Positions 16,511-24,766 of a stretch of DNA of 33,358 nucleotides are shown here, in pieces. The DNA comes from Thermodesulfobacteriota bacterium (GTDB lineage Bacteria; Desulfobacterota; Anaeroferrophillalia; Anaeroferrophillales; Tharpellaceae). The notes beneath the pieces were generated by a model, which was not told the origin of the DNA, searched no databases, and saw nothing but the letters and a program-made list of their open reading frames with translations. Both the position numbers and the translations under genes were made by a program. Position 1 is the stretch's first letter, and every line of letters starts with the position of its first letter. Location of the stretch: the NCBI GenBank assembly GCA_024762675.1, contig JANTGZ010000016.1, positions 1 to 33,358 on the forward strand. Direction: 5' to 3'.

Positions 16511-16998
16511 AAGAGTTACTGATTCGGGCCGAACGCTGTCTCGGCTGCCGCAGTTGCGAGTTAGCTTGCGCGGTTGAACACTCAACCGGCAAGAGCCTGC
16601 TTTCGGCTATCAATGAGGACCCCCGACCACAATACCGAGTTCATGTTACCAGTGACGGCAACAGTTCTCTACCCCTGCAGTGTCGCAACTGCGAAGATGC
16701 TCCCTGCCTAACTGCCTGCCTGACCGGAGCCCTGCACCAGGATGCAAGGGGAATTGTTCTATGCAACAGCGATCTCTGTATCGGTTGCTGGATGTGTCTT
16801 ATGGTCTGCCCCTTCGGCATAATCAGTCAAAACAACCATGAACGGCGCATCGTCAAATGCGACCGCTGCCCGGATTTAGAAATTCCGGCCTGTGTCACGG
16901 CCTGCCCAAGTGGGGCTCTGATCTACCGTGAAATCGATCAGGAGAGCCGGGAAAAACGCCTGGATGTATTGCATCAACTACTAAACTCGACTCTATAG
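16507..16998 (+). CDS. cooF: CooF-type four-cluster ferredoxin, electron partner of CO dehydrogenase
   Basis: This 163-residue iron-sulfur protein has 16 cysteines arranged as four [4Fe-4S] binding sets: C11/C14/C17/C21, C59/C62/C67/C71, C91/C94/C97/C101 and C118/C121/C129/C133, giving the DMSO-reductase-B/HycB-like fold of CooF. It would accept electrons from the CooS D/B clusters in the cytoplasm and pass them on. It overlaps the sensor kinase by 4 bp and ends 15 bp before cooS, whose start has a good ribosome binding site (ACAGGAGAAAACACC). The adjacent flavoprotein is the likely onward acceptor. The family is large, but position next to cooS makes the CooF assignment firm. Confidence 0.93.
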   Translation: MKELLIRAERCLGCRSCELACAVEHSTGKSLLSAINEDPRPQYRVHVTSDGNSSLPLQCRNCEDAPCLTACLTGALHQDARGIVLCNSDLCIGCWMCLMVCPFGIISQNNHERRIVKCDRCPDLEIPACVTACPSGALIYREIDQESREKRLDVLHQLLNSTL

Positions 16999-17013
16999 AC
17001 AGGAGAAAACACC

Positions 17014-18939
17014 ATGAAAATCAGTGAAAAAGTTAAATCCCAAAGTGTCGATCCGGCGAGCCGGGAGATCTTGCAACTGGCGGCTGATCAGGATATCGAG
17101 ACAGTCTGGAACCGTCTCGAAAAGCAGCAGCCGCAATGCGGTTTCGGTGAACTTGGACTCTGCTGTCGCATCTGTGCCATGGGCCCCTGCCGGATCGACC
17201 CTTTCGGTGAAGGGGCGCAGAAAGGGGCCTGCGGAGCGACTGCCGATACGATTGTCGCCCGTCACCTGATCCGCATGATCGCCGCCGGGGCTGCAGCCCA
17301 CTCCGATCATGGAAGACGCCCGGCTCTTCTTTTAAAAGAGATCGCCGAGGGTCACAATCAGGACTATACAATTATTGATCCAAAAAAACTTAAGGCGATC
17401 GCAGGCAGACTTGGCCTGAGCACTGAAAACCGTGACATTAAAGAGCTCGCCTTAGAAGTTGCGACGATCGCCTTAAATGATTTTGGTAAACAGGATGAGA
17501 AGACCCTGGCTTTTGTCAAAGCCTATACCCCGAAAAAACGGCTTGAACGCTGGCAGAAGATCGCTGATAATTTAAGTGCCTTAAGCTCTAAAACCATCGG
17601 TATCCTGCCGCGCGGTATCGACCGTGAGATTGTCGATATCATGCACCGCACCCATTTCGGCGTCGACCACGGCCCCTTATCACTGATTGCCCAAGGCGTC
17701 AGGGCTTCACTTGGAGATGGTTGGGGCGGTTCCCTGATCGCAACAGAGCTTCAGGATGTAATTTTCGGCACCCCGAAAATCAAGGAAGCTAACGCCAATC
17801 TCGGCGTTCTCGATAAGGAGCAGGTCAACATAGTTGTCCACGGCCACGAACCGGTTCTTTCGGAAAAAATCGTCGAGATTGCCGCCGGCGAAAAAATGCA
17901 GAAACTAGCCCGGGCTCAAGGAGCCAAAGGCGTCAACGTTGTCGGTATGTGCTGCACCGGCAACGAGATCCTGATGCGTCACGGCGTCCCCATCGCCGGC
18001 AATGAACTGCAACAGGAACTCGCTATCATTACGGGTGCTGTTGAGCTTATGAGTGTCGATGTGCAATGTATCTTCCCGGCCCTGGCCGAACTGAGCCAAT
18101 GTTTCCACACCCACTTTGTCGCCACCAGCGACCAGGCCGCATTTCCCGGCTCTATCCATATCCAGTTTGAAGAGGATAAAGCCAATTTTTGTGCTGAGAA
18201 AATCGTCACCATGGCGATCGAAAACTTCACCAGCCGCAAGCCCGAAAGAGTTCAAATTCCGGCCGTCACCAATCAGGCGATGGTCGGCTTTTCGGTCGAG
18301 GCGATTATTGAAGCTTTAGGCGGTACCCCCGAGCCCTTACTCGATGCAATCAAGAGCGGTGCCATCAAAGGGGTCGTCGGCATTGTCGGCTGCAACAATC
18401 CCAAGGTAACCCATGATTTTTACCATATTGAACTTGCCAAAGCTCTGATTGCCAGAGATATTCTGGTTATCGGCAGCGGTTGCTGGGCGATTGCGGCGGC
18501 CAAAGCCGGTCTCATGCAGATTGAAACCGCTAAAGATGCCGGACCGGGCTTGCAGCAAGTCTGCAAAGCTTTGAATATTCCACCCTGCCTCCATATGGGA
18601 TCCTGTGTCGACTGCTCCCGAATGCTGGTTCTAGCCGGCGCTCTGGCCGACACTCTGGGGGTCGATATCGATGATCTCCCTCTGGTTGGCTCTGCCCCTG
18701 AGTGGCTGACTGAAAAAGCGGTCTCGATCGGCACCTACTTCGTGGCTTCGGGAGTTTCCGTCCACCTCTGGCCAATGCCGCCGATCGCCGGCGGAGACCA
18801 GGTAATGGAGCTCCTCACCGAAACCGCTGAAAAGGTTTTCGGCGGGGCCTTCTTTGTCGAGGAAGATCCTCTCAAAGCCGCCGAAAAAATGGCGGAAATA
18901 ATTGCTAAAAAACGTCTGGCTCTGGGGCTGGACAGTTAA
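17014..18939 (+). CDS. cooS: Anaerobic carbon monoxide dehydrogenase catalytic subunit (CooS)
   Basis: CooS interconverts CO + H2O and CO2 + 2 electrons at a [NiFe4S] C-cluster as a cytoplasmic homodimer. All metal ligands expected from the Carboxydothermus enzyme are present at matching spacings: D-cluster C42 and C50; B-cluster C51, C54, C59 and C73; C-cluster His in HGHEP (277/279), C314, C352, C460, C490 and C531. The catalytic Lys 568 is 37 residues after the last ligand, as in the model enzyme. Length (641 aa) is typical. The enzyme is of the monofunctional type: no acetyl-CoA synthase genes are in the window, and no cooC nickel-insertion ATPase either. The cooF-cooS-flavoprotein order is one known arrangement of CODH genes. 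Confidence 0.98.
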   Translation: MKISEKVKSQSVDPASREILQLAADQDIETVWNRLEKQQPQCGFGELGLCCRICAMGPCRIDPFGEGAQKGACGATADTIVARHLIRMIAAGAAAHSDHGRRPALLLKEIAEGHNQDYTIIDPKKLKAIAGRLGLSTENRDIKELALEVATIALNDFGKQDEKTLAFVKAYTPKKRLERWQKIADNLSALSSKTIGILPRGIDREIVDIMHRTHFGVDHGPLSLIAQGVRASLGDGWGGSLIATELQDVIFGTPKIKEANANLGVLDKEQVNIVVHGHEPVLSEKIVEIAAGEKMQKLARAQGAKGVNVVGMCCTGNEILMRHGVPIAGNELQQELAIITGAVELMSVDVQCIFPALAELSQCFHTHFVATSDQAAFPGSIHIQFEEDKANFCAEKIVTMAIENFTSRKPERVQIPAVTNQAMVGFSVEAIIEALGGTPEPLLDAIKSGAIKGVVGIVGCNNPKVTHDFYHIELAKALIARDILVIGSGCWAIAAAKAGLMQIETAKDAGPGLQQVCKALNIPPCLHMGSCVDCSRMLVLAGALADTLGVDIDDLPLVGSAPEWLTEKAVSIGTYFVASGVSVHLWPMPPIAGGDQVMELLTETAEKVFGGAFFVEEDPLKAAEKMAEIIAKKRLALGLDS

Positions 18940-18961
18940 TTTCAACAAAATGGCCAAAACT

Positions 18962-19033
18962 TTTTTAGCCACGAAAACACACGAAAGATCACAAAAAATT
19001 TCGTGCTTTTTCGTGCACTTTCGTGGCCAAAAA
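18962..19033. repeat. Inverted repeat built from CACGAAA units, between cooS and the flavoprotein gene
   Basis: The 113-bp gap holds a long imperfect hairpin. The left arm contains GCCACGAAA, CACGAAA and CACAAAA at about 10-base spacing (18968-18997); the right arm is their complement (TTTCGTG three times, 18999-19026). The outer GCCACGAAA/TTTCGTGGC pair is perfect. Similar CCACGAAA-rich intergenic repeats are, as I recall, scattered in many environmental bacterial genomes. In RNA it would form a strong stem that could end or stabilise the cooS message. Confidence 0.65.
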
Positions 19034-19052
19034 GTGAACTCCGGATAAAAGC

Positions 19053-20324
19053 ATGAAAAAACGACATCTGATCATCGGGGCCGGCAATGCCGGTTTAAAC
19101 GCCGCAATAACAATTGCCCGCCTTAAGCCTGAAGATGAGATCGAAATCATCTCGCACGAGCCCTGGGCACCCTACTGCCGCTGTCTACTGACCTATTTCC
19201 TTGAAGGGATAATTACTAAAGAGAAGCTTTTTACCTGGGGAGAAGAGATTATTGCAAAGAACCGTCTCATCTATCGGCAGAATGAGAGGGTCATCAACGT
19301 AGACCTGGAGAACCTGATTGTCGAATGTGAAAATGGCCGCCAAGCCGGTGCCGACACTATCCTTATCGCTACCGGAGGTAAGCCGCAAAAACCCGATTTC
19401 CCCGGAGCTGAACTGCCCGGCATTTTTACCTTAAGAACCTTTGCCGATGCTCTGGCAATTGAAAAAAGAGTACGGCCCGGCGGTTGTTGGGCCGTGGCTG
19501 GGGCCGGCCTGGTAAGCCTGAAAACAATTGCCGCACTACGGCGCCACGGTATCAAAATAGATCTTTTTGCCACTTCCGCAAGAATCCTGTCACAAGTTCT
19601 CGACCCTTATGCAGCCCGTCTGGCGGCTACCAAACTGACCGACAACCAGGTTACCATTAATGTCAACGAAGATATCATTAAAGCCACTGCGGCTCCCGAC
19701 AGTCAGCTAAAGCTTACCACCAGCCACGGCCGGGAACTACTGGTCGACGGGCTGCTTTACGGCAAAGGGGTAAACGCCGCAAGCCCTCTCGGTAGTAGTG
19801 ACATCAGCCATGACGACTGGGGTGCAGCCCAAAGTAGTGCCCCAAAACCCTGGCAGGAGACCCAAGACGGCATACCGGTAAACTCCCATCTTGAATTTAA
19901 AAAAAACCTCTTTGCCGCCGGGGATACAGCCCAGGTTTTTGATCTGGTTCGGGGCGAAAGCAACCGCCTGCCGCTCTGGCCTCTGGCCGGCGAACAGGGT
20001 TTAGTCGCCGGTTTCAATATGGCCAATGCCAACCTGAAAGATTCACCTCCAACACGCCTCTATACCGGCGGCATCAGCTGCAACGCTTTCTCGATCTTCG
20101 GCCTCGATTTTATCAGTGCCGGCTACCGCGAGGTCCCAACTGATGAAAACGGCTGGCACTCTCTAAAACAAAAAAAAGGCGACTCCTACAGCCGCCTCAA
20201 CTTTTACCAGAACCAACTAAAAGGTTTTATTCTAAGCGGCTCTGGCATTACCGGCTCCGGAAATATCAGAAAAGCCGGCCCCTTGCTCGCCCGAATGAAA
20301 CGGGAAGCCCTTAGTAGGCAGTAA
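19053..20324 (+). CDS. FAD/NAD(P)-dependent oxidoreductase, CODH-associated (ferredoxin:NAD oxidoreductase-like)
   Basis: The 423-residue protein has the two-dinucleotide-fold of NADH oxidase/nitrite reductase-like flavoproteins: FAD motif IIGAGNAGLNAA (7-18), the second FAD motif LFAAGDTAQVFD (about 287-298), and an NAD(P) motif AVAGAGLVSL (147-156). The segment WAPYCRCLLTYFLEG holds Cys 42 and Cys 44; in related oxidases and disulfide reductases a redox Cys lies at this place, so thiol chemistry is possible. In Geobacter and acetogens an equivalent gene follows cooS/cooF and is thought to move CO-derived electrons to NAD(P). That role is inferred here. The gap to cooS contains a large hairpin, so it may be expressed at a lower level than cooS. 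Confidence 0.88.
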   Translation: MKKRHLIIGAGNAGLNAAITIARLKPEDEIEIISHEPWAPYCRCLLTYFLEGIITKEKLFTWGEEIIAKNRLIYRQNERVINVDLENLIVECENGRQAGADTILIATGGKPQKPDFPGAELPGIFTLRTFADALAIEKRVRPGGCWAVAGAGLVSLKTIAALRRHGIKIDLFATSARILSQVLDPYAARLAATKLTDNQVTINVNEDIIKATAAPDSQLKLTTSHGRELLVDGLLYGKGVNAASPLGSSDISHDDWGAAQSSAPKPWQETQDGIPVNSHLEFKKNLFAAGDTAQVFDLVRGESNRLPLWPLAGEQGLVAGFNMANANLKDSPPTRLYTGGISCNAFSIFGLDFISAGYREVPTDENGWHSLKQKKGDSYSRLNFYQNQLKGFILSGSGITGSGNIRKAGPLLARMKREALSRQ

Positions 20325-20344
20325 AAAACCCTCTTCACTGCTCA

Positions 20345-20471
20345 TTGAAAAATTGCCTTTTTGCCCGATTACTGCGTTAGGCTCAAATTTTAATCCTCAA
20401 AATAGTTAATGTATTCCTGTGGTTAAAATCTTTACCTGCCTTGTTCTCAGACAAAAATCCTAATTTTTCAA
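20345..20471. repeat. 127-bp imperfect palindrome between convergent genes (MITE-like or bidirectional terminator)
   Basis: The ends are perfect 10-base inverted copies (TTGAAAAATT at 20345-20354, complement at 20462-20471). Inside, TTTTTG and ATTTTAA blocks recur in inverted order with mismatches, so the whole could fold on itself. It lies in the 222-bp gap where the flavoprotein gene and the soluble kinase gene converge. No gene is seen in this gap. Confidence 0.45.
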
Positions 20472-20546
20472 GACGCCCCCAAATAATAATCTACTTGAAT
20501 TTGATTGCAGACAATCTTAATCTTAACCCTGCACAAGCTTGGCAAT

Positions 20547-22556
20547 TTAAGACATATTGCCGGCTTTCGCCAACATCTCTTTCAGTTTCTGCAGGGAGAA
20601 AGGCTTTTGCATAAACCCTTCCGCCCCGGCATTTAGAGCTTTCTGGGAGGTCCATTCCAGGGCCGAACCACTACAAAGAAAAACTTTCATGGCCGGGCGT
20701 AATTTAATCAGCTTCAGATATAACATATCAACGGTGATATCCGGCAGATGCACATCGATCAGAGCAATATCAATTGTTAAATTGTAATCCTCCACCATCC
20801 GCAAGGCATCTTTGCCATTGCCGCTCACTAATACGTGGTAGCCCAACGCTTCCAACAAACTCTTCTCCACATCCTGAAGTATCTCTTCGTCTTCTATCAG
20901 CAAGACCGTTTTTTTTGGAGCTATTTTATAGATCTCAGAGGACTCCGGAACTTCTAAAGGCAGATAAACCTGAACGGCGGTACCACTACCCGGTTCCGAC
21001 TCGATGGTTATATAGCCACCATGATTTTTTACAATACCGTAAGCGGCTGCCATACCCAGCCCTCGACCGGCAAACTTGGTCGAATAAAATGGTTCAAAAA
21101 TCCTTTTAAGGGTCTCATCACCCATACCGCAACCGTTATCTCTTATCGTAAAACAGACGTAAGATCCATATTCTGAACCCGGATGGGTAGAGATAAAGTG
21201 TTCACTCAACTCCTGATTGTGACAGGAGATTTCGACCCAACCTCGATCGCCACCTATAGCCTCGATGGCATTGGTAAGTATAGCGTTAAAGACCATCTGC
21301 AACTGGCTGCTGTCAGCCATAATTTGATCTTGATTACAACTCAGGTTGGTTACAATTTCAATTTTTTCGTCTACAGAGTAGCCTGTCTCATGTATTACTT
21401 TTTCGATAAACTTCCGCAGGCTAAGCTGTTTTACCTGGTACTTCCCGCCACGGGCGTAGGCCAGTAACTGTTTCGTCAGATCTGCCATCCTATAGGCACT
21501 ATCTTCAACTGCCTGGGCACACTCTTTTATATTATGACCTGCGGGGTCCATTTTTACCAGCTCAATATTTCCTATTACACTAGTCAAAGCGTTATTGAAA
21601 TCATGGGCGACCCCACCAGCCAGCGTAGCAATAGCTTCCATTTTTCTGGCCTGCATCAATTTATTCTGCAATTTGGCTTTTGCCGCTCCGGATTTTTTCA
21701 ACTCAGTAATATCTCGATTATTGCCCCTTACGCCCAGATATGTTCCATCTTCAGCGTACACTTTACGACAACCATGGCTTATCCAGCGTTCATCACCAGT
21801 TCTGGTGACAAGACGAAATTCCAACGGACTCAATTGACCATCACTTAATTCAAGGTGTTTGTGATCAACAAACACCTGCCGATCATCGGGGTGAATAAGA
21901 TCCAGAAGAAGCCCGGCATCCTCGTAAAAGTCATTCGCAGTGTAACCGGTTATGCGTTTAACTGAAGGTGAGACGTAGATAAACTTATCATCAGGATCAG
22001 TCCAGTACTCCCAGTCATAAGTAAAATCTGCCATTGTGCGAAATTTTTCCTCGCTTTTTCTTAAGGCTTCTTCATCCCGTTTCTTCTCTGTAATGTTATT
22101 ACCGCACTCCAATGCGCCAATAACTGTACCATCTATATCTTTAACCGGATTTGCAATGACTTTAACGTAGCTGTCCGCCACCCGCCTTTCATAGGTATGA
22201 ATCTTCCCATCATTCAGTACCTTTTCAACTCCACAGACGCCACAAATCCTCTCTCGGCCTTTCCTCTTGTCATCTCCTGCATATTGTCCCCAAACGTCAT
22301 AACAGTACCGGCCCTCTACCTCATCGGATTTAAAGCCGATAAGCTTCTCCATCAGGGGATTTATTTTTACTATTCGCATCTCAAGATCGAGATAAGAGAT
22401 CGAAAACGGAGCATTATTGAAGATTGTTTCGTAATTAAAGAGGGCGGCGGCAAGGGACTCCTGCAACTTTTTTTGTTGCAGCATTTCATCTTCTTGAAGC
22501 TTTTCAAGAACTTTCACTCGTTGCAGGAGTTCATCATAAGTCGGATTCTTACCCAT
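20547..22556 (-). CDS. Soluble hybrid histidine kinase (PAS, PAS, HisKA, HATPase, receiver)
   Basis: The 669-residue protein has no membrane helix, so it should sense a cytoplasmic signal. After a short coiled-coil-like start (about 5-36), PAS-1 covers about 38-155 and includes the Cys pair RICGVCG (C105, C108), an insertion I recall from other anaerobes' PAS kinases. PAS-2 with a PAC segment covers about 165-288 (YVSPSVKRITGYTANDFYED; LGVRGNNRDITELKK). The kinase core has His 318 in TLAGGVAHDFNNAL, an N-box at NAILTNAIEA and DNGCGMGDETLKRIFEPF. The receiver runs from about 548 with Asp 601 (ALIDVHLPD) and Lys 651. The ATG is preceded by GGGGTGAT. No cognate output regulator is adjacent. Confidence 0.94.
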   Translation of the reverse strand: MGKNPTYDELLQRVKVLEKLQEDEMLQQKKLQESLAAALFNYETIFNNAPFSISYLDLEMRIVKINPLMEKLIGFKSDEVEGRYCYDVWGQYAGDDKRKGRERICGVCGVEKVLNDGKIHTYERRVADSYVKVIANPVKDIDGTVIGALECGNNITEKKRDEEALRKSEEKFRTMADFTYDWEYWTDPDDKFIYVSPSVKRITGYTANDFYEDAGLLLDLIHPDDRQVFVDHKHLELSDGQLSPLEFRLVTRTGDERWISHGCRKVYAEDGTYLGVRGNNRDITELKKSGAAKAKLQNKLMQARKMEAIATLAGGVAHDFNNALTSVIGNIELVKMDPAGHNIKECAQAVEDSAYRMADLTKQLLAYARGGKYQVKQLSLRKFIEKVIHETGYSVDEKIEIVTNLSCNQDQIMADSSQLQMVFNAILTNAIEAIGGDRGWVEISCHNQELSEHFISTHPGSEYGSYVCFTIRDNGCGMGDETLKRIFEPFYSTKFAGRGLGMAAAYGIVKNHGGYITIESEPGSGTAVQVYLPLEVPESSEIYKIAPKKTVLLIEDEEILQDVEKSLLEALGYHVLVSGNGKDALRMVEDYNLTIDIALIDVHLPDITVDMLYLKLIKLRPAMKVFLCSGSALEWTSQKALNAGAEGFMQKPFSLQKLKEMLAKAGNMS

Positions 22557-22772
22557 CAGTCCATCACCCCATAGGTCGATAAATTTTTATTTTGTCCGGA
22601 TCTGGTGTGAGATTCTAGGGTTACAATGGAAGGAAAAACAAGCCCTGCCGGCAATGTTTCGTAATGTCGCAGCTAAAAGGTAAGCAAATAAGAGGTGTAA
22701 GGATGTACCTGTTCGTCAGGTATCTTGGGTTGATGTAATAATCGAAAAGAACTTGTCTTGGTTAGCTTGAGG

Positions 22773-23276
22773 TTACCAGATCAGGGAGGCGTGGATCCAA
22801 CCCTGATCTCCATCTTCATGGGCAATCTTTAGCCAGCGCCCCTGACGTTTAATAACTTTTAGAGGAACCTCCCGATCGACAATAAAGAGAATCCGGTTTT
22901 TGGTACCGGGACCCGAGCGGACATTACAGTTCTCCTTAATCGTGATAACCGTTGAAATCTTGTTGAGCAGGGATTTGTAGACCCATCCGCTGTCACCTTC
23001 AAAATCTTTGCATTGATACCAGTCGCCTTTTTTCTTAACAATTTGAAAGGGGTGATATTTTGTTACCTGCCAAGCTATTTCGGCTTTTTTATTGGGGGCT
23101 GAGCGAACATTGGCAAGCCCGACTTTGACTGCCATACGTTCAGCCGCTTGAGCCGGAACTAACAGAATAAAGGTCAGCAACAACCCCACCATCAGACTCG
23201 TTGAAAAAGTTCGGCCTAAAAACCGATTTTGGCTTGCAGAGATCATAACTATTACCATTTTCCGGAAATATATCAT
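22773..23276 (-). CDS. Exported protein with two bacterial SH3 domains
   Basis: The 167-residue protein has a signal peptide (hydrophobic stretch TSLMVGLLLTFILLVPAQA, cleavage likely near AQAAE) followed by two SH3_3 modules: about 50-105 with ANVRSAPNKKAEIAWQV and GDWYQCKDFEGDSGWVYKSL, and about 108-167 with CNVRSGPGTKNRILFIV and GRWLKIAHEDGDQGWIHASL. Such domains bind peptidoglycan or other cell-envelope partners in the periplasm. The start is uncertain: in-frame ATGs lie at codons 1, 7 and 11, none with a good ribosome binding site, and starting at codon 11 (23244-23246) gives a more usual signal peptide. It follows the small gene at 23293-23574 by 16 bp and is probably in one transcript with it. 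Confidence 0.82.
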   Translation of the reverse strand: MIYFRKMVIVMISASQNRFLGRTFSTSLMVGLLLTFILLVPAQAAERMAVKVGLANVRSAPNKKAEIAWQVTKYHPFQIVKKKGDWYQCKDFEGDSGWVYKSLLNKISTVITIKENCNVRSGPGTKNRILFIVDREVPLKVIKRQGRWLKIAHEDGDQGWIHASLIW

Positions 23277-23292
23277 TCCATTACAAATTCAT

Positions 23293-23574
23293 TTATTTAT
23301 GAGGAGCACCCTCATCAAGAGCATACTGCAATCGTTTCTGCAGATCGTAACGTTTGCCGATATTTAAGCAGGACTCACACATCTCGACCATGGCATCGGG
23401 CAACAACAGAGAAGCTGTCGAAATAGTCGAAAGGGTCGCTGCAACACTTCTTAAGATAATGTCAAAATCATCCATATTGCGGATGTCATCTTCACCACCA
23501 AGCTGCTTATGTATCTGTGCCGCGATCTCGGTCATCTCCCGAGCTGCATTTTTTAAGCGGGTTGTTTTATCCAT
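23293..23574 (-). CDS. Small conserved-looking protein of unknown function
   Basis: The 93-residue soluble protein (MDKTTRLKNAAREMTEIAAQ at the start) is predicted mostly helical, with an acidic patch (GGEDDIRNMDDFD), a hydrophobic serine/alanine-rich middle (RSVAATLSTISTASLLLPDA) and a CESC pair near residues 66-69. I do not recognise a family. Support for it being real comes from its close spacing to the SH3 gene and the absence of a competing gene. Its ATG (23572-23574) has only a weak AGG upstream. Confidence 0.6.
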   Translation of the reverse strand: MDKTTRLKNAAREMTEIAAQIHKQLGGEDDIRNMDDFDIILRSVAATLSTISTASLLLPDAMVEMCESCLNIGKRYDLQKRLQYALDEGAPHK

Positions 23575-23775
23575 TTAATAAAGCCTGATGCCTCTGTAAA
23601 GGGTCTTAGCCTGCCCCGTTAAACCTTAGATCAGTGATAATTTTCAGCGGCCGGCCAGCAGGGCTTACTGCCAACAGCCGACGCCAACGAATACTAGCCA
23701 AGAGCGACGAGAGAGTCAAGCCTTTTTCCAACTTCTTTTTTAGAAATTCACAAGCAGCCTCAAACACCGTTTTTA

Positions 23776-23805
23776 TTAACAATTACCTTGACATCACCTT
23801 ATAAA
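23776..23805 (+). promoter_or_regulatory. Candidate sigma-70 promoter of the enoyl-CoA hydratase/acyl-CoA synthetase operon
   Basis: TTAACA (23776-23781, 5/6 match), an 18-bp spacer and TATAAA (23800-23805, 5/6 match). The leader would be about 150 bases to the ATG at 23961. Confidence 0.5.
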
Positions 23806-23814
23806 ATGTGTCAA
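23788..23814. promoter_or_regulatory. Inverted repeat TTGACA-N15-TGTCAA around the -10 of the hydratase promoter
   Basis: Perfect 6-base arms flank the -10 box, the right arm lying over the expected RNA start. The geometry matches the palindrome at the aldehyde oxidoreductase promoter (4646-4673). It is a candidate operator only; the binding protein is unknown. Confidence 0.3.
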
Positions 23815-23960
23815 CCCTAAGCTAGATAATATCGCTGCAAGCCTGACATTCTTTGAATCCACCCATTATCAGATACTGAAGTAAATTTATAAAAAAGTAC
23901 GAAAGAAGAACTTTTTCAATAACTGCAAAATAATTGAAAGCCAACATAAGGAGGAGCAGC

Positions 23961-24764
23961 ATGGCGTACGAAACAGTACTGTATGAACGTCAGGATGGAG
24001 TCGGAATTCTTCGTCTAAACCGTCCGGAAAGGATGAATGCGGTAATTGAACAGCTCTATCTCGATATACAGGCTGTCCTGGTAGAAGCTGAAAAGGATGA
24101 TCAGGTTCGTGCCCTGATTTTGACCGGCTCGGTGCGACCCAAAGGTAACAAACAGGCCTTTTGTGCCGGTGCCGATTTAAAAGAGCATAAAAAAGGGGAG
24201 CGTACGCCCTGGCAAAAACGCGAATATATCCTTTTAGCCCATGAAACCACCCGGCTTCTCTATGTCTTTCCTAAACCGGTTATCGTAGCAGTCAACGGGC
24301 CGGCCCGCGGAGCCGGTACCGAGATGGCTTTAAACGGTGATTTCCTGCTGATGGCAGATACCGCCTCTATCGCCTTTCCCGAAACCGGGCTCGGCACCTT
24401 CGTCGGTGGCGGCGTCACCTCCCACTTGGGTAAACTGATAGGACGTCAAAAAGCCAAAGAGCTGGTCTTTACGGGCCGGGTTCTGGATGGCAAGGCGGCG
24501 GTTGAAACTGGACTGGCGCTCAAATCGGTTCCCATTGAAGAACTTTTACCGACAGCTCTTGAACTGGCCGCAACCCTGGCTCAGAAAGCCCCGATCTCGA
24601 TGAAATTTGCCAAGACCATTCTTAACCAGGCCGAGAGCCTTGATTTACAAACCACATTAATGATTGAGGCGGAGGCAATTTTATCCTGTATGACGACCGA
24701 AGATTGGCGTGAAGGAATCGTCGCCTTTGCTGAAAAACGCACACCTAAATACCACGGGAGGTAG
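23961..24764 (+). CDS. Enoyl-CoA hydratase/isomerase family protein
   Basis: The 267-residue crotonase-fold enzyme has the oxyanion-hole segment AFCAGADLKEH (about 66-76) and NGPARGAGTEMALNGDFLLMA (112-132). Both glutamates used by true hydratases are present, Glu 121 and Glu 141 (AFPETGLG), 20 residues apart as in the mitochondrial enzyme, so syn-addition of water to an enoyl-CoA is likely. The GGGVTSHL stretch replaces the common PGGGGTQRL. It lacks the GFS motif of feruloyl-CoA hydratase-lyases. The start is the ATG after AAGGAGGAGCAGC; an upstream TTG frame includes that site. It is followed after 2 bp by the ADP-forming synthetase, so substrate and synthetase probably belong together. 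Confidence 0.93.
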   Translation: MAYETVLYERQDGVGILRLNRPERMNAVIEQLYLDIQAVLVEAEKDDQVRALILTGSVRPKGNKQAFCAGADLKEHKKGERTPWQKREYILLAHETTRLLYVFPKPVIVAVNGPARGAGTEMALNGDFLLMADTASIAFPETGLGTFVGGGVTSHLGKLIGRQKAKELVFTGRVLDGKAAVETGLALKSVPIEELLPTALELAATLAQKAPISMKFAKTILNQAESLDLQTTLMIEAEAILSCMTTEDWREGIVAFAEKRTPKYHGR

Positions 24765-24766
24765 AT

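Larger units (their letters stand above)
23579..23960. other. 382-bp divergent intergenic region upstream of the enoyl-CoA hydratase operon
   Basis: No gene is supported. The right half is AT-rich and holds a rightward promoter candidate at 23776-23805 with a flanking palindrome (both listed), and the ribosome binding site AAGGAGGAG just before 23961. The left half (about 23600-23720) is GC-richer, presumably contains the leftward promoter for the small gene, and shows no consensus boxes I trust. Confidence 0.6.

Noticed and set aside
18962-19033. Repeated CACGAAA units as a CRISPR array
   Set aside because: The repeats are 7 bases at 10-base spacing and are arranged as inverted arms, with no spacers and no cas genes.
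22706-22722. Small hairpin TACCTG/CAGGTA after the SH3 gene
   Set aside because: Only 6 bp of stem with no T run on the leftward strand; too weak to call a terminator.
23640-23690. A sigma-54-like TGGCA...TGCT on the leftward strand upstream of the small unknown gene
   Set aside because: The GG and GC doublets are 11 bases apart instead of the required 10, and no activator gene is adjacent.
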